Below the pieces are notes generated by a model that saw nothing but the letters and a program-made list of their open reading frames with translations, made no database searches and was not told the DNA's origin. This document shows positions 11,537 to 24,793 of a stretch of 64,000 bases of DNA, one piece after another. This DNA is from Ailanthus altissimus (Eukaryota; Streptophyta; Magnoliopsida; Sapindales; Simaroubaceae): contig OX327699.1 in assembly GCA_946807835.1 (NCBI GenBank), positions 1,366,501 through 1,430,500 of the forward strand, read 5' to 3'. Every line of letters starts with the position of its first letter. The stretch's first letter is position 1. Made by a program: the position numbers and the translations under genes.

Positions 11537-12100
11537 AGAAGAGGTAGTCTATACTTGGCAAATTGAATTAAAAAAAGAACTAAGGAGAGCAAGAAAAGAA
11601 AGGGAGGGACTAAAAGAACTATTAGTAGTAGTGCTAGAGAAGCCCAAAAAGGTTAAAAGAGCAATATGAGAAGTAGTCAACAAACAAGATGGTCTATTAA
11701 ATTTGAAGGAACCTTTCTTGCCAATTGGGAACAATGTGTTTCCTACTTAGTCCGTTTGAGAGCAAAGGGAAGGGATACATAAGAAGCCATTTAGGAAAAA
11801 GAGTTGACCATAGACTAGGAGATTGCACCAAAAGCATAATAACTGAGCAGTTGCACACTTGTGGTTTGTGACTTAAGGAAAATGAGAATAAATTAGGACA
11901 AGAAGAATGAGAATTTGAGAGGATTTGACCTTGTTGAACAAAAGGAATCAGTGAGGATTCGAACCACAGTAACAGTAGAATGTCACTCAATACTATAATA
12001 AGAAAGTCTAAGCATGAGAAATTGTAGAAGGTAACCTGGTCATGAGGAAGGTATTATTGAATATCAAGAAGTTAGTTGAGGGAGTCTATGGCCATAGTTG
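11537..12100 (+). pseudogene. Gypsy gag remnant
   Basis: In the plus strand after LTR A the frame around 11537-11690 reads a charged, coiled-coil-like stretch (EEVVYTWQIELKKEL then RRARKEREGLKELLVVVLEK). This resembles the N-terminal part of plant Gypsy gag, in the expected place. It is full of stops further on, and no capsid or zinc knuckle can be followed. The antisense frames at 11549-11990 are shadows of this strand. Confidence 0.45.
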
Positions 12101-12378
12101 AGAAGGACATTACAAGGAGCTCGGGAGAGTCAAACTATAAACATACGAGTCTAAGTATAGAGATAGACAAATAGTTAGAAAAATCACAGAATGTCAAACT
12201 CCTTAAGAATACTATCCCTAAATTTATAAACTCTTACTTTCCTTTTATAATCTCATTTGTTAACATTTACTATAATAATGAACACTTATAGTGCTCAGGT
12301 TTTCTTATCTAATGCACTTAAAGTTTATTATTTTCTTTCAAAATCTCTAACATTACAAGATTAATATTTGCTAGAAAA

Positions 12379-12840
12379 TAGCCGATAACAACCAGCATTG
12401 TTTTGGGAACTTTCGGATGAATGAAAAAGATAAAACCTTAATAATGACCATCATTGTTATAAAAACCTTCAAGTGAAAGACAAATATAAGAACTTTAATA
12501 ACGACTAGCTTTGTTCTAGAAACCTTTAGGAACCTTTGGGTGAAAAACAAAGATTAAACCTCGATAACAACGAACATAATTCTAGGAACCTTTGGGTGAA
12601 AAACAAAGATTAAACCCCGATAACAACCAACATTGTTCTAGGAACCTTTAGGTGAATGACATAGATAAAAACCTTAATAATGATCAGTATTGTTCTAAGA
12701 ACCTTCGGATGAACGACGAAGATGAAAACCTCAATAATAACCAGCATTGACCTGGAAACCATCAGGTGAACAACAATATGAGATCCTAGAAGAATGACTA
12801 GGATTGACCTAGGAAAAAATAGAAAACAATAATCAAGTAC
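12379..12840. repeat. Minisatellite, ~56-bp unit, about 8 copies
   Basis: Units start at about 12379, 12434, 12490, 12557, 12613, 12670, 12728 and 12784. Each carries AACCTYRATAACRACCAGCA, then TTGTTCTAGGAACCTT and GGTGAA-GACAAAGAT. Spacing is 55-58 bp, except one of 67 bp caused by an 11-base local duplication. It lies in the internal region of the Gypsy remnant, where Tat-lineage elements often carry tandem arrays. Confidence 0.85.
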
Positions 12841-12984
12841 AGTTTGCTATAAACAACATCAAAATAAAGTTTTCTAACAACGACCAGTGTCCCTTGGAAC
12901 CTAGAAAAAATTGATTACATCGGCACGACCACTATGAAAAAGTATGTTAAGAACAATACCACTCAGTGAATATGGGTGAAAACT

Positions 12985-13400
12985 AATGAAAGGTCAAGGT
13001 AATAGCCATATATAACCCGAGGTCTATGAGACTGAGAACAAGAATTATTCCCTCTTAGGAGCTAAAAAGGTATAGACACAAGCCAACAGAGGGTCAAGGC
13101 ATTAGCCGCATCTAACTCGAGGTTAACATGACCATGAATAGAAGTTGTTCCTTTAGAAAACTAAAAGAGTATGGGCAAAAGCCAAAAAAAGTAAAGGCGA
13201 TGGTTGCTTAAATGACTCATCTGAAGGGTTGGAGGTTTGAAGCAACCTTTTAGAAACTAAAGTTCTAAATCAATCCTCTAAAGAATACCGAAAAGCCAAG
13301 AGGATCGAGGGGATAACCACCCTAGATGACTCATCCTAAAGGTCATTCCAAGAAGATAAAGGTCTAAAGTACCATCTCAGATGATAAACATCTAAATATG
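12985..13400. repeat. Second, more degenerate tandem array (~105-bp unit)
   Basis: Blocks beginning GGTCAAGGTAATAGCC, GGTCAAGGCATTAGCC, GTAAAGGCGATGGTTGC and GGATCGAGGGGATAACC follow each other. Each has an AAAGCCAA-like phrase near its end. Similarity between units is weak but the order repeats. Confidence 0.5.
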
Positions 13401-13856
13401 CCTAAAAGGACCTAACAAGTGAAATGGATTAAAGCTGAACAGTTAAATTGAAAAGTTGTTATTACTACAATATTTTTCTTATCAAAAGATCTTACTTAGC
13501 TAACAAATGATCATACATATACATGCTCATTGAAGCATACTAAACATCAAAACGGTTTAGAGTTGAGCTATGAACACTTAACTAATTGCCCTAGTGATTA
13601 TTTATGATCAGAATATTAAGTAAAAAAAGGTTTGATTAATAACATAGAACATATGCCATCCCCAAAGATAAACAGAAGAGCTTAGCTCAAATTACAAATA
13701 TAAAAAAATGAAGAACAATTTTAAACATGAGAAGTAGGGGGTTGTTTGTCAACAGTAGGGTTAAAGAGGTCCTTAGTAGAAAAGCTTTAATTAACAGCAA
13801 GATTAGGAGAAGTGCTTTGCTTAGGCCAAGGACGGACCACTTCAGCATCCGGTTCT

Positions 13857-14646
13857 TTAACTTATCTTGGAGTCATTAGTTTCCCCCTCCTCAATTGCGG
13901 CTTGACCAACGATCTCCTCCTCTAACCAAGAGAAGTCTAGGTTAGGGTAATATGCCTTAAACAAATCGACACACTTTCCAAAACCTAAGTTGACCCCCTT
14001 CACAAACCAATCTTCAAAGTCACCTAGAGCATCAGCTCGAGCAACCTCCAGCTCATTGGTCAACTCCTTATTTTTTTTTAGAAAGCATGGTACAATCTTT
14101 ACAAAGAATTCTCACCAACCTTTAAGACTCACTAGCCGTCATATTAAGTTGATGAATCTCTATCTAAAGAGCAGAAACCCTACTCTTTATGGTAGCTATT
14201 TTAGTTTCTGCCTCATTCACTCTGGCCGCATAATCTTTGAGTTCTTGTCCTATCTTCCTTGACTTTTCTATTGGTCTCTGACAAGGACTCCTTGAAATGA
14301 GCAACCTCGACCTCAACCTCTTTCAACTTTTGACTTTCCTTTATAGCACCTTATATCTCTTCTCGGTGCTGAGCCAAAAAAAAAGAAAAAAAACTTTTGA
14401 ATAAAAAAAAGCAATTAGTGACCAAACAACTTAATGAATAAATATAAAATATAAAATTCACCATGCAGAAATCACTTTGAGCACAGATCCCTTACTATAC
14501 GCAAATGACTTTAAGGTGTCATACTTTGAGCTAGTCTTGATGCGAGCAACTACACATTTAGCCTCTTTTGTCAAAGGTACCATGTACTCATACCGATCAT
14601 GTTTACTAATCGAAATGTTAGACAAGGTAAAGGTAGAAGGTCTCAA
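13857..14646 (-). pseudogene. Antisense ORF remnant typical of Tat-lineage Gypsy elements
   Basis: Two minus-strand open pieces are seen. 14458-14646 includes KHDRYEYMVPLTKEAKC. 13857-14063 includes GKCVDLFKAYYPNLDFSWLE, a C-terminal phrase common in plant 'putative gypsy type transposon' ORFs. These lie antisense to gag-pol in Tat elements. The stretch between them is broken by stops and a frameshift. The function of such antisense ORFs is unknown. The match is from memory of family style, not a search. Confidence 0.5.
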
Positions 14647-14766
14647 CCGCGTAGGTAGCCTACCTAGGTTGGGAGCAGTCTCACTTAGAGAGTAGTCGAA
14701 GAGTCTGATATCACTATCCTCTGCATTGGACTACTTTCCCTACCCGATTATTATAAAGGGGGTATC

Positions 14767-17656
14767 TGTAATATTCAATCCCTATTAGTAGTATTGGTGC
14801 CTAAATTTCGGTATAGAGCAAATAAGACACCATAGGGTTACTCGATTTTAACCCTATTAGAAATATTTTCTTTATAGTGCACGTGAGAGATATTATATCT
14901 AATTTGGTAATTTCACACTCGATCGGAGCGCCGGACGACTCTAGAATATTTTTAAAAATTTTCTTTATTGGCTTGGAAAAGGAAATTCTAATTTACTACA
15001 TGAATTTTCATTTAAGGGTTATGTATGGAACAAACCTTTATTGAGAAATACAATCCATATATTAAAGAATTGACCAATTAGAAGCAATCTCATGGATTGC
15101 CAAGTTGGAAACTCTAGTTAGTTCCTTTGACTATTCTAACTAGATAGTTACAAAGGAACCAATTAAACCTTTCCATTTGAATTAATGGCAAATTAGAAGT
15201 TTTGAGTAAGTTGAAGGGTAAAATGGTCAATTAAGGGAGCACTATATATATGTTGAAAGTTTGCAGAATTTTCAAGAGATCAAAAGCCAACACTTAAAGC
15301 AAAAAAGAGAGCAAATTCATGCAAATGTTGAAGGTGCTGCTACAATAAAATTTCAGTTTTTTTTTCATGATTTTTCATGTGTAATCAAGCCAAAATAAGG
15401 TTACATATGAATTCCTAAGCTCAATTGAAGCCTCAATTAGTGGAAATTCAAGAAAAAGAGGTAAGAAAAGCATTGTTTTATGAGTTTGATAATGAGCTTT
15501 CAATAATACTTCAATTGATATTCTTGTGTGTGTTCCTGACTTAGATTGAGTTGAATTCTAGTGTGGAGCTTAAAGGAGTCATCAATTTGAAGAAATTGGC
15601 AAGGTAAGAATTAGGATATTTTTGGTAATTTTGATGTAGAGATTTCAATTGATTGTAATTAGAGTTTTAGAATTAAATTGGTTTGATTTTGTTATAATTG
15701 AAACAAGAAATTGAGAAAAGGAATGTGTTGGAACCTATGGTGAAATTCTGTCACTTTAGGGAAGTTAGGGATTGAGTGGTGTTTTGATTGAGTTGTCGTG
15801 TGTAAATGGTGCATATTGTAAATTGAATGTATATGGTTGATGAAAAAACCAAAAATGAAGAAAATGGGACATAATTGTCCATTTTGAAAAGGTGAAGGGC
15901 AATTATGTCCAACCAAGTTATAAGGCGTTCAATAATTTTCAGGGCGCCGGATAGTGAGTTAGATTAGATTAAATGACTCCGTAAATAAAAATCGGGAAGT
16001 AGTATGAATCCGGGCTTTGTATGCCGATTATGGCATTTAGTAGTTAAATGAGATTCTAGCATTCGATTTAATTCTAAATGTCATTTGTGGTGCATAGGTG
16101 AAGATAACCGAGACCGGTAACGGGAGTAGAAATTGGGAGCGAAATTGAGCGCGGAGCGGTTGTGAGTGGAAATCTGCCTTTTTCTATTATCTTTTGTTTA
16201 TTATGTTTCCGAATAATGAAAATGTATGTTTTATGAGTTTTCAATGCACAAACATGATTATGATCTTGATATGTATCCATAGATATACATTTACACGTTC
16301 GGTTTAAGAAACAGTTTTAAAATTTCTGCATTTGTTTTAAAGGCCATTGGTACCCTCAGATTATAGTGATGGAGATTGTATAAGACCCAGCCGGTATATT
16401 CCATACACATGGGCAGGTCATGGGGGGCGTGTCACTAACTCTGAAAAGTCAGGGAGTCGAGTCATGTGAGTAGCTCTTTGTGTACAGGGTATTGTCTTGC
16501 TATATGTATGCAATGTAAGATTCCGCTGCATAGCCAGTGAGATGTCTTGAGATGTCACGGTGGGTGCTGCTAGTTGAGGTGCCCTATGACCTATTCACGT
16601 GTACAGTGCTAGTTGAGTCGCTGTGTGAGTATAGAGCTTTAGGGTTACCATTGGTACAATTTAGAAAGAAAATGGTCGAGTGAGGACTTTACTAGTTTTT
16701 GATCTACCGATAGCATTTTATGCATTTATAGCACATGGTAGTTATTGTATTACATAGATTTTGGATATTATTTTTCAAAGATGTAGATAAAACCCGCTCA
16801 GCAAGATTTCATCAGCATATGATATTGGAAACCGTTTTACAGCTTTACATCAGTTTTAGAAGCACGCTTTATGCATGTACTTTAGAATTTTGCTACCTAT
16901 GCATAATGTTATTTTATTTAAAATCTTATTTGCACTCACTGAGCTCTTTTAGCTCACTCGTTATGTGTTTTATATTTTCTAAATACCCCTTCCCAGGTGC
17001 AGGTCTCAGTACGCAAGCTGCTGATTCTCCTATTGCTGAGTAGTAGGCTAAATCCGAAGATCATTTTTGTATATGTAAATGTGCTAAATAGCACCCTTTA
17101 TTTTATATATAGTAGTTGTAGGCATGTATATTTGTATGTATGTTTTGAACCAATCAGAAGAGATTTCGATATTATGATGATCGTTTTCCTGGATAGCTGG
17201 AAATTTCACTTAAAAGGAAAAAAGTATCAGTATCTAATGAACCGAACGCTTCAGCCGTGTCGTGGAAAGAACAAAGTAACTGCTGGACTCTTTTGATAAG
17301 AATGCTCATTTTGGTAATTTAAATAAAACTATTGAGTTGTGTTGGATTTGAAATGGAAAGGATCGTAGGTTCGAATTGGTAGTATTGAGAAGTGTTTGAA
17401 ATGGAAGTGAAATTTCTTTGCAGGTTTTATATGAATTTTCTGAAAAACAGGAAAAAATCTGTCCGTTTTTAAAAAAAAATTAAGATGTCATTTTTATGTA
17501 TATTATAAGACTTTTCTTAGTGGTAGTAAGAACTAAAAAGGGTTCGCCTAGCGAAAATTTCTCAACTTACCTAATTATATTATGAGAAACTTCCGTCGAG
17601 GTGCCCGGCAGGGCCGCTGGGATCTACAGTAGAGGTTGTTAGAGCGGGTCCTGTCA
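14767..17656 (+). mobile_element. Large solo LTR, Tekay/Del-like chromovirus (~2.9 kb)
   Basis: It runs from TGTAATATTC to GGGTCCTGTCA. Landmarks of long Tekay/Del LTRs are present in order: GACACCATAGGGTTACTCGA near the start, CTCACTGAGCTCTTTTAGCTC about 16935-16960, CAGGTGCAGGT near 16995, and CGTCGAGGTGCCCGGCAGGG just before the end. No gag or pol flanks it. It separates the antisense remnant from LTR B, so it inserted into the older Gypsy element. Flanking pentamers do not match, so the borders may be a few bases off or the duplication has mutated. Confidence 0.65.
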
Positions 17657-17689
17657 AAAAGACATTGCTTCTCTTGGGATTTTGACCCA

Positions 17690-18390
17690 AGTTTAATCCT
17701 CTAAAAGCCCATCACACAAGCACCCTATATTTTTGCCATGTCCTCAACCTAAGGTCCTCGGTCACATAAACCCTCCAAGGTTTAACCACATAAGCCTTTA
17801 CAAGGCCGACTACATGAGCTGTTCCAAGGCCGATCACATAATCCTTTCAAAGGCGGGAGAAAAGATACATACTGATCGAGGACTTAAATTGTCTCTATAC
17901 CAAGAATCTTGAAGTTCCAAGATTTTTGACCTAAATACTACTTCTAAAATCTTAGGATGAATCCGAAATAAGAAGGTAAAAATATGTCATAGTTCTAAAA
18001 AAAAATCTCTATAGCCTAATACAAAAAAGGCTATAAAAATGACACTAAACAATAAAGTAAGGGGACTCCCTTTTTGAATCGACTCTTTAAGCAAACAACA
18101 AAAATTCAAAAACTCTATTAACGTGCACAACATTAAATCTCTCTTTATTGCCTCTTTACTTTCTTAATATTTTCCAATAGACCCATTGATGACTTAAACA
18201 TCGGCGAGTCATCACCTAAAAAAATTCTCAATATGATTTAATTTTATTTGTGGTTGTAAAAAACTCTTAAAACTCAGTACACGCCTAGAGGGATTATTTT
18301 AGCCCAATCCTTCAAAGAGATCCAATTACTGTTCAGGGATATTACAAATTCAACTCGTGGGTCTGGAATCTCTCAAATTCCTGAGTTTGC
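17690..18390 (+). mobile_element. Ty3/Gypsy LTR copy B (probable 3' LTR)
   Basis: Co-linear with copy A over most of its length: TGTCCTCAACCTAAGGTCC, the CATAAGCC phrases, GACTTAAATTGTCTCTA, ACATCGGCGAGTCATCACC and CAAATTCAACTCGTGGG. Same orientation as A, with decayed internal sequence and a foreign solo LTR between them, so A and B are probably the two LTRs of one element. They differ visibly throughout, so the insertion is old. Confidence 0.65.
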
Positions 18391-20862
18391 CACTTATCCT
18401 TTTAATAATTTATAACTATAAAAAAAAAATTTATTGATCATTAATATTAAAACTGTAAAATTATTTTTTAAGACTATTGGTATTAGAAAAATGTCCAAAA
18501 TAGTTACTATTTTAAAGACTATAATTTTTTTATAACAAAAAATTATTTTGCTAATTTTTATTAGCTAAAAAGATAATAAATAAATGAAATTATCCTTGTT
18601 AATAATAAAATTTGGGAGCAAAATTCTATGTCCCTCCTTGTGCGCGAGACATGCCGCAAAGAGGAGCGAGGTAGGGCGCACGACCCTGCCATTAGGAGCA
18701 GCCCTTAACCTTCTTCTCCATTATTGTTTTGTCAAATTTCCATCATTTTTCGATCGTTTTAATTAAATTTACTCAATTTCAATTTATACTATTTTAAATA
18801 TACTTATTTAAATTAATTTTAAAATGTATTTTAAATCACAATTTCAATTGACTTATGAGAGAAAGATGCAAAAGGTTATTGACAATAATATTATTTATTT
18901 ATAACAGATACTGTTAAAATAATTAAAGAATATTTTTATCTAATTATTAATTCTTTAACTTAAAAGAATTTAAAATTTTTAAAAAAATGACTAAATACTA
19001 TTTATAACAATTTTCCTAGGTATTATCAACAAAGGAACTTTGGGTAGTTTTGAGACATCGAAGAAATGTCTAACAGTGAGCAATTTAACCAAGAGGGAAG
19101 TGACAAAATCCTTATTTTTGAAACATTTTAAAATACAACATACAAAGTCAAACGTAAAATGAAAGTTGGATCAGCAGCTGCATAGTAAACGCACCCCTTC
19201 TTTGATTGACAAGTAAATAGCACGTGTTTGGAAAGGATTGACAAATCACCACTCACTTTGATCACGTACTTTCAATTCGTGGCCATTCCAAAAACCAACC
19301 CCAGTTCCTGCCCTTTAACTTGACATTCTTCTTCATCGTCGGAATTAACTGTTACACCTAATGGAATTTGGTCTATGTTTTATCAGACAAAAGCAAAAAA
19401 AATGAAAAACGTCCGCATGTATCTTCTTCTTCCACGTTACTTTTCTCCAACCATTCATATATAGCACGTTTCATTAAAAAATTAAAAAAAAAAATATCGT
19501 ATGTATCTTTTTCTTCCACGTTACTTTTTCTCTAGCCAATCATATGTATCACCAAATTATTTTCTTTAACCTATTTAATACTTGTGTTGACAGTTTAGCG
19601 ATAAAGAATTGATAATATATTTTATTTTATTTCAATAAAAATTTTAAATTTAAATCCTCTTCGTTGTCATGTCAAAAAGAAAGTTAAATTAGTAGTTAAA
19701 ATAAATAAAAAATATATTATAGTATAGCCGAATAATTATAATACTTTTGATGTATTAATTTTTTTTAATTATACTATTTTTGATATATTAATTTTTTTCT
19801 CTAGCGAATGATGACAAACACACATTCTCATTAGTTGCTTCTAAAAAACTACCTATTATGTATGCATATCATCTTAATTTCACGTTAATTCTACTTTCGA
19901 TGTATTAGAATTTTTTTTCGCCGACGAATTTCAACGGACGTACATTCTCATTAATTGCCTTTGAAAAACTACCTACCATGCATGCATGCCATCCGAACTT
20001 AAGGTTAGAAGTATTATGGGAGTTTGCTATTTAGTCCTGTATTTCTTTTTAAATACTAAGAACTTTTAATATTTTAAAATATTAAAAATTCTCTTAGTTG
20101 ATCATAATTATAATCTTAAAATTACTAGTTATTTTTTAAAATTATTGGGCAACTAATAAAAATTCTTTTAGTAGTGTTAAAATATCAAAATGATTTTTAG
20201 TTGTTGAAAATTTTATCGGAGGCAAACTCATTATTATCTTTGGCTACAACTAGCAACTCCTTAAAAAAAGTGACAAACACAAAGAAGAAACAATAAGGAT
20301 TTTTATTGAATTTTTGGGTGAGCTCGCTCGTGATAAATTGATTCGACCCAAATCTAAGTAAATACCACTTGAGTAGTTACTTATGTGAATGGGTGAAGAG
20401 TTATTAAACAACTCCCCCTATTTACTTTTTGCGGTCCCACTTAATGCTGTTTGGTGGAATCAACCGCAAAAATGTTTCTCTAGTTTTTGCAAGAAGAACA
20501 TAAGTGAAAAGAAGAGAGCAATAATTATACATAGAGAAAACAATAAAAACAAATTTCCTTTAAAACATAATTAGACTCGTCTATTAGGAAAATAAGCTTT
20601 ATTGATACTATAATACTGACAAATTTTAAAATAGTATTAGTAAATATTAATTTGACAGTAGTATTTCAATGATTACTTACATTTTTTTTAGTGTTAATGA
20701 TTTATTGATATTATAATATTAAAAATATGAAATGTTAGTAAATTAATAATATATAGTATTGATAAATTTAAAATAATATAGTTTTAATTAAAAAAATATT
20801 TTAAAAAAATTAATTAGAAAAAATTAATATTTTATGCTCCTAAAGCACTGCTATTTTTTTTG
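18391..20862. other. AT-rich intergenic with two local tandem duplications
   Basis: No gene is recognised. A ~75-bp duplication centres on TTCTTCCACGTTACTTTT (19425-19560). A ~115-bp duplication centres on CATTCTCATTARTTGCYTYT followed by RAAAAACTACCTAYYATG (19785-20005). Both pairs are diverged. Confidence 0.5.
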
Positions 20863-20887
20863 GGGGGGGGGGGGGGGGGGGGGGGGG
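20863..20887 (+). repeat. Poly-G tract of 25 bases
   Basis: Twenty-five consecutive G residues preceded by eight T residues and followed by TGGTGGAGGG. Such a run can fold as a G-quadruplex and is highly unusual in this AT-rich sequence. Length is easily mis-called in sequencing. The 77-residue minus-strand frame across it is a proline run produced by the homopolymer. Confidence 0.95.
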
Positions 20888-23600
20888 TGGTGGAGGGAAT
20901 ATTTTTTAGGGGAATATTTTTCCAACGCGTTGTCATTTTGAGGGGAATATTTTTTTAAAAAAAGAAAGCACCTTACAAAATGATGCTGTTTTGGGGTGGA
21001 AGAAAAAAAAAATCCCACAAAACGACATCGTTTTGTGAGGTTTTTGGTTAAATTGGTCAAGTTTTTGCAAGTCTCATTCTTCATTTTGCACTTTCGTCTT
21101 CTTCTTCAAACCATTACTGCAAATCCTTGACTAAACCATCAACCTTTATTGAAATATTTGATCAAAATCGGTCAACAAATCAATGGTGTTTGTGTGTACA
21201 GCGAAGAGAGAGGCGGAGATGCATTTTCATCTCCAATCACGAAGAGAGGGGGTCGAAGGACCCTAAACGCAGCTACGACAACTTTTCATCTGCATTTGCG
21301 TTAAATCGTCGGCGTATGAATCAAAGTCCTTGTTTTGGTATCAAATTCATTTTTATTATTTTTGAATTTAGTTAGAGTTTTTATTTTTGAATTTACCACA
21401 TTATAGAATAATGTTATTATTTTTATTGATTTTGTTGGTGGACTTGTTTTTGGTTTATCATGATCAAGTTAGCAATATAGCCTGCCACTCATCATGGATC
21501 GAGCTAATGTTAATGTCTGTGTATTCATCAATTTTCTCAAACTTGAAATATGAAATAAAATATATTAATGCTATGAAAACTAAAATTAAAAAACTTCACA
21601 AAAAAGTATTTAGGACATACATTATTCTTCAATATAGTGATATCCCCAATAATTATTTTCATATATTTCATGATAAAGTATTTGCACTCAACTAAGTGAG
21701 GTTACAAAGGCCACTACAAACCATATGATAATATCATTGAAAGAAAACACATAGTAATAGAAATATAAACCACAAAATAATCTTGTATTTAGAAATAAGT
21801 ATTAACTACACAACATATGATAGTAAGAAGGGTTTATGTTTACCTTGAATACTGTGTAGTAAGAAGGGTTTATGTTTACCTTGAAATGTAACATATAGTA
21901 ATCGCTCCCATTGGATTCAAAATGAACTATAAATACAACTGAATTTTTAAGTATTTGAATCTTAACTGATTAATAATGTCCTCCAAATCGTCTGAAGGTT
22001 TATTTCTCGATGGATTAAGATAAAACACATTGTATGTCAACAAATCAAGAGCAACTAAAACCTAATAGTTGCTACAAGGAAGACAAATTTTACTAACTTT
22101 TAAGAGGGTGTGAAGTTCATTATTATAATTAAACTAATTTGTTTTTATAAAAAAAATCATATCTCGGACTATATAGGAGAAGAATAACTTTCCTTGATTG
22201 TGATATTGCATATGGGTGGAAAAATAAGTCAACAATATAATTATTCGATATGAATTTGACATGCTTTAAGCAAATATATATAGAGATAAATTGATACGAT
22301 TAATAGATGAGTCATATTCATGTTACCATTTATTAATCGTGCCGAATATAGGTTTGAGCTCTGCGATTTGTAAATTAGTTAAAGACATGTTACTGTTTAA
22401 CTTACTATTAAAATAAACAAATTAATTTACTATTCATTTAGAAACGAATTCATATTTATTCATTTAAGACTCAAATTCAATTATAAAATTAAAAATATAT
22501 ATAATTTAAAATTAAAAACTCTAATTATAACTTTTTACTTCTATTCACTAAATTATTTTATATAATGAATTTTATTTTCTTAATTGTGCTTTAGAATAAT
22601 TTTATTATTAGATGCATTAAATAGTTGCCTTTTTTTAATATAATTATAAATTTTATTACTCGTGACTTAAACATATTTAATTGTATTAAACGAATAAGAT
22701 GTTTTATGTAAACAAATTGAATTTGGTGTTATTATTCATTTAACGAATATAATCATAAACAAATCAAATCGTGTATAATCGTATAAATGTAGTACATTTG
22801 ATCCATTAATTAAAACGTGTCTAATCGTGTTGTATTGTGTAATTCGAATCTATGTTTGAGTGCTTGATTTGTTTATGTAAATGAATTGTATACGGATATG
22901 ATAAAAATTTGTTAATACCCTATATTGACACGACACGAATATGAATCGTTTACATAAATCGTCATCCTTAATGTTGCCAAAGTTTTAGCAATACGTATTG
23001 ACCGGTAAGTATGTGTTTTCACATTGTTTATATGACCCACTATAGATATTCTTGTAGGGGGCCAAAAATAAATTAGCATATCATATCCTTCATTGTTCAT
23101 GTCTTTGAAGAGGTGCTTGAAAAAAAATATAAAAGAAGATAATATATGAATCATTTTAAAAACAATTATAGATGTTATATATGCAATATAAATTGTGCTT
23201 GACTTACTTTATCCAAATCTCAATATAAAACTTGCACAACTTTATCATGTTCATAAATAATCTCACAATCCTTCTTACTCATTGAGATAAATCAATAATA
23301 ACTAAAAGTAGATAGCACATATTCTACTTTTATTATTGAATTCATGCAATTTTGAACCAACAAAGAAAATATAGTCAAGTACCCATTGGTATCTTTTCTT
23401 GATTGTACAACACTTTGTGTACTCTTTTTAAGCAAAAGCTTTCTTATTATTGGTTTTGTGACTTATCGTGGTGTGATGACAAAATTGTTTGGTCTCGGAC
23501 TGATTCTAAAAGATCTTTTTAGGGTTGGTTGTTGCATGGGTGTGATGGCAAAATTTTTTCTAGGGGAGATACTGTTTCTAGGTTAGATTTTTTAGATTAC
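20888..23600. other. Intergenic, probably decayed DNA-transposon sequence
   Basis: A near-palindrome CACAAAACGACATCGTTTTGTG lies at about 21017-21038, of a kind seen near ends of plant DNA transposons. A leader-like stretch and a short frame (21127-21375) follow, but no domain can be read. A 30-base direct repeat (GTAAGAAGGGTTTATGTTTACC) occurs at about 21823 and 21860. 22700-22975 has CGTGTAAT and CGACACGAATATGAATCG phrases like those of plant hAT-derived repeats, without clear ends. Confidence 0.4.
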
Positions 23601-23639
23601 AACCTGAGTTGACCTGCCTTTCTAGCTACTGGTATCTAG

Positions 23640-24464
23640 CACCCCAAAATCATATAAGCGTTTTGCAAAAGACTTTACCCATAAATAATGAAGAATATAA
23701 AAGATCACACAAAATATATGTGGTTCAGTGACAAATGCTTATGTCCATGGTAGATCAAAAGGCCCAGCATTTTTTTTTTACCAGTTCACAAAGAATTTTA
23801 AATCACAAAAATTTATCATAATAGATTAATCATTGAATACAACAAATATCCAGAGCTTTCTCTCAAAGGATATATCATCACTTTTTTGTGTACTCAGCAT
23901 TCAAGTAATTCTATGGTTGCACTCTTTCATGACTCAGCACTCTAGTGCCTACCTAGATTTATATTCTTTTTTATGTTTACATATTTGTATTTGATTATTC
24001 TAAAAGGGTTTAAAAGGATTTATCTAGGCCCTAAAATTTTTTTAAAAGCTATATTTCTAGTTGGAATAAGAGTCCATGCATATAGAGTCAAAAATCATAC
24101 TCAAAGAAGTCAAACTAAGTTAATAATAAAAAATTTGAACGTATTGACACTGCGGCTTGGCCAAGGATGGGCCACGATGCCTAACCTCTGCCCAAAGTGG
24201 GGCTGCAACCGAGCTTGCTTGGAGTTGCAGCCTCAAAAGCTTTAAGTGCTTCCTATGCTCGTTCCAAGCTCTTTCTCGCTTCCTACGTGCATTTTAACCC
24301 ATTTTTTGCTTCCTATGTACATTTCAAGCCCCTCTTTGCTTTCGGCTCTCTGTTTTTATCTCTTTCTCATATGGTCAACATGTAGTTGACATCACGTCGA
24401 ATTCTTATTGGACTTCAACTTAAAATCATACTCAAACATGATTTTGAATCTTTAAATTCCAACA
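23640..24464 (-). mobile_element. Copia-type LTR E1 (fragment or solo)
   Basis: The right end TTCCAACA (24457-24464) is TGTTGGAA on the minus strand. ATATATGTGGTTCAGTGAC (about 23717) resembles the TACGTGGTTCGGCC phrase of LTR D2. GGAATAAGAGTCCATGCA (about 24063) resembles D2 GGAGTAAGAGTCCACTTG. It holds a GC-rich island (24148-24235) followed by three ~30-bp repeats of TGCTTCCTAYGYRCRTT type (24246-24340). The left end is not resolved. Confidence 0.5.
24246..24340. repeat. 30-bp direct repeat, three copies
   Basis: GCTTCCTATGCTCGTTCCAA, GCTTCCTACGTGCATTTTAA and GCTTCCTATGTACATTTCAA follow at about 30-base spacing inside LTR E1. Confidence 0.75.
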
Positions 24465-24793
24465 ATTCTCTCATTGATTCAAACTCTCTTTAAGAAGCTT
24501 TCTAAAATCTATCCCCTCCTCAACCAATGCCAAATTACTTTAGCGTTTGTTTAGTTAATTTTTATGCATAAACTTAACTCTTTTAAGGCTCCTGACTTTA
24601 GTTTTTAAAATTATGAATGCACATCTTCTCAGGCAGCCTTCATATTGTGATCTCCAATGTTACTTATATACCATCATAATATCTCTGTGGAACTTATTTT
24701 TGCCAATAGCTCTCTTACTATACATTCTCTTTTAACTCTTGCCACATCAGTGATATAATCTGTAATACTGTCATTCGTTTGCATCCTCTCAAT

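Noticed and set aside
16735..17296. Two plus-strand frames of about 100 residues
   Set aside because: They are inside the Tekay/Del-like LTR, lack recognisable domains and overlap each other in different frames.
20851..21084. Proline-rich minus-strand open frame
   Set aside because: The proline run is the translation of the poly-G tract, and nothing else in the frame is recognisable.
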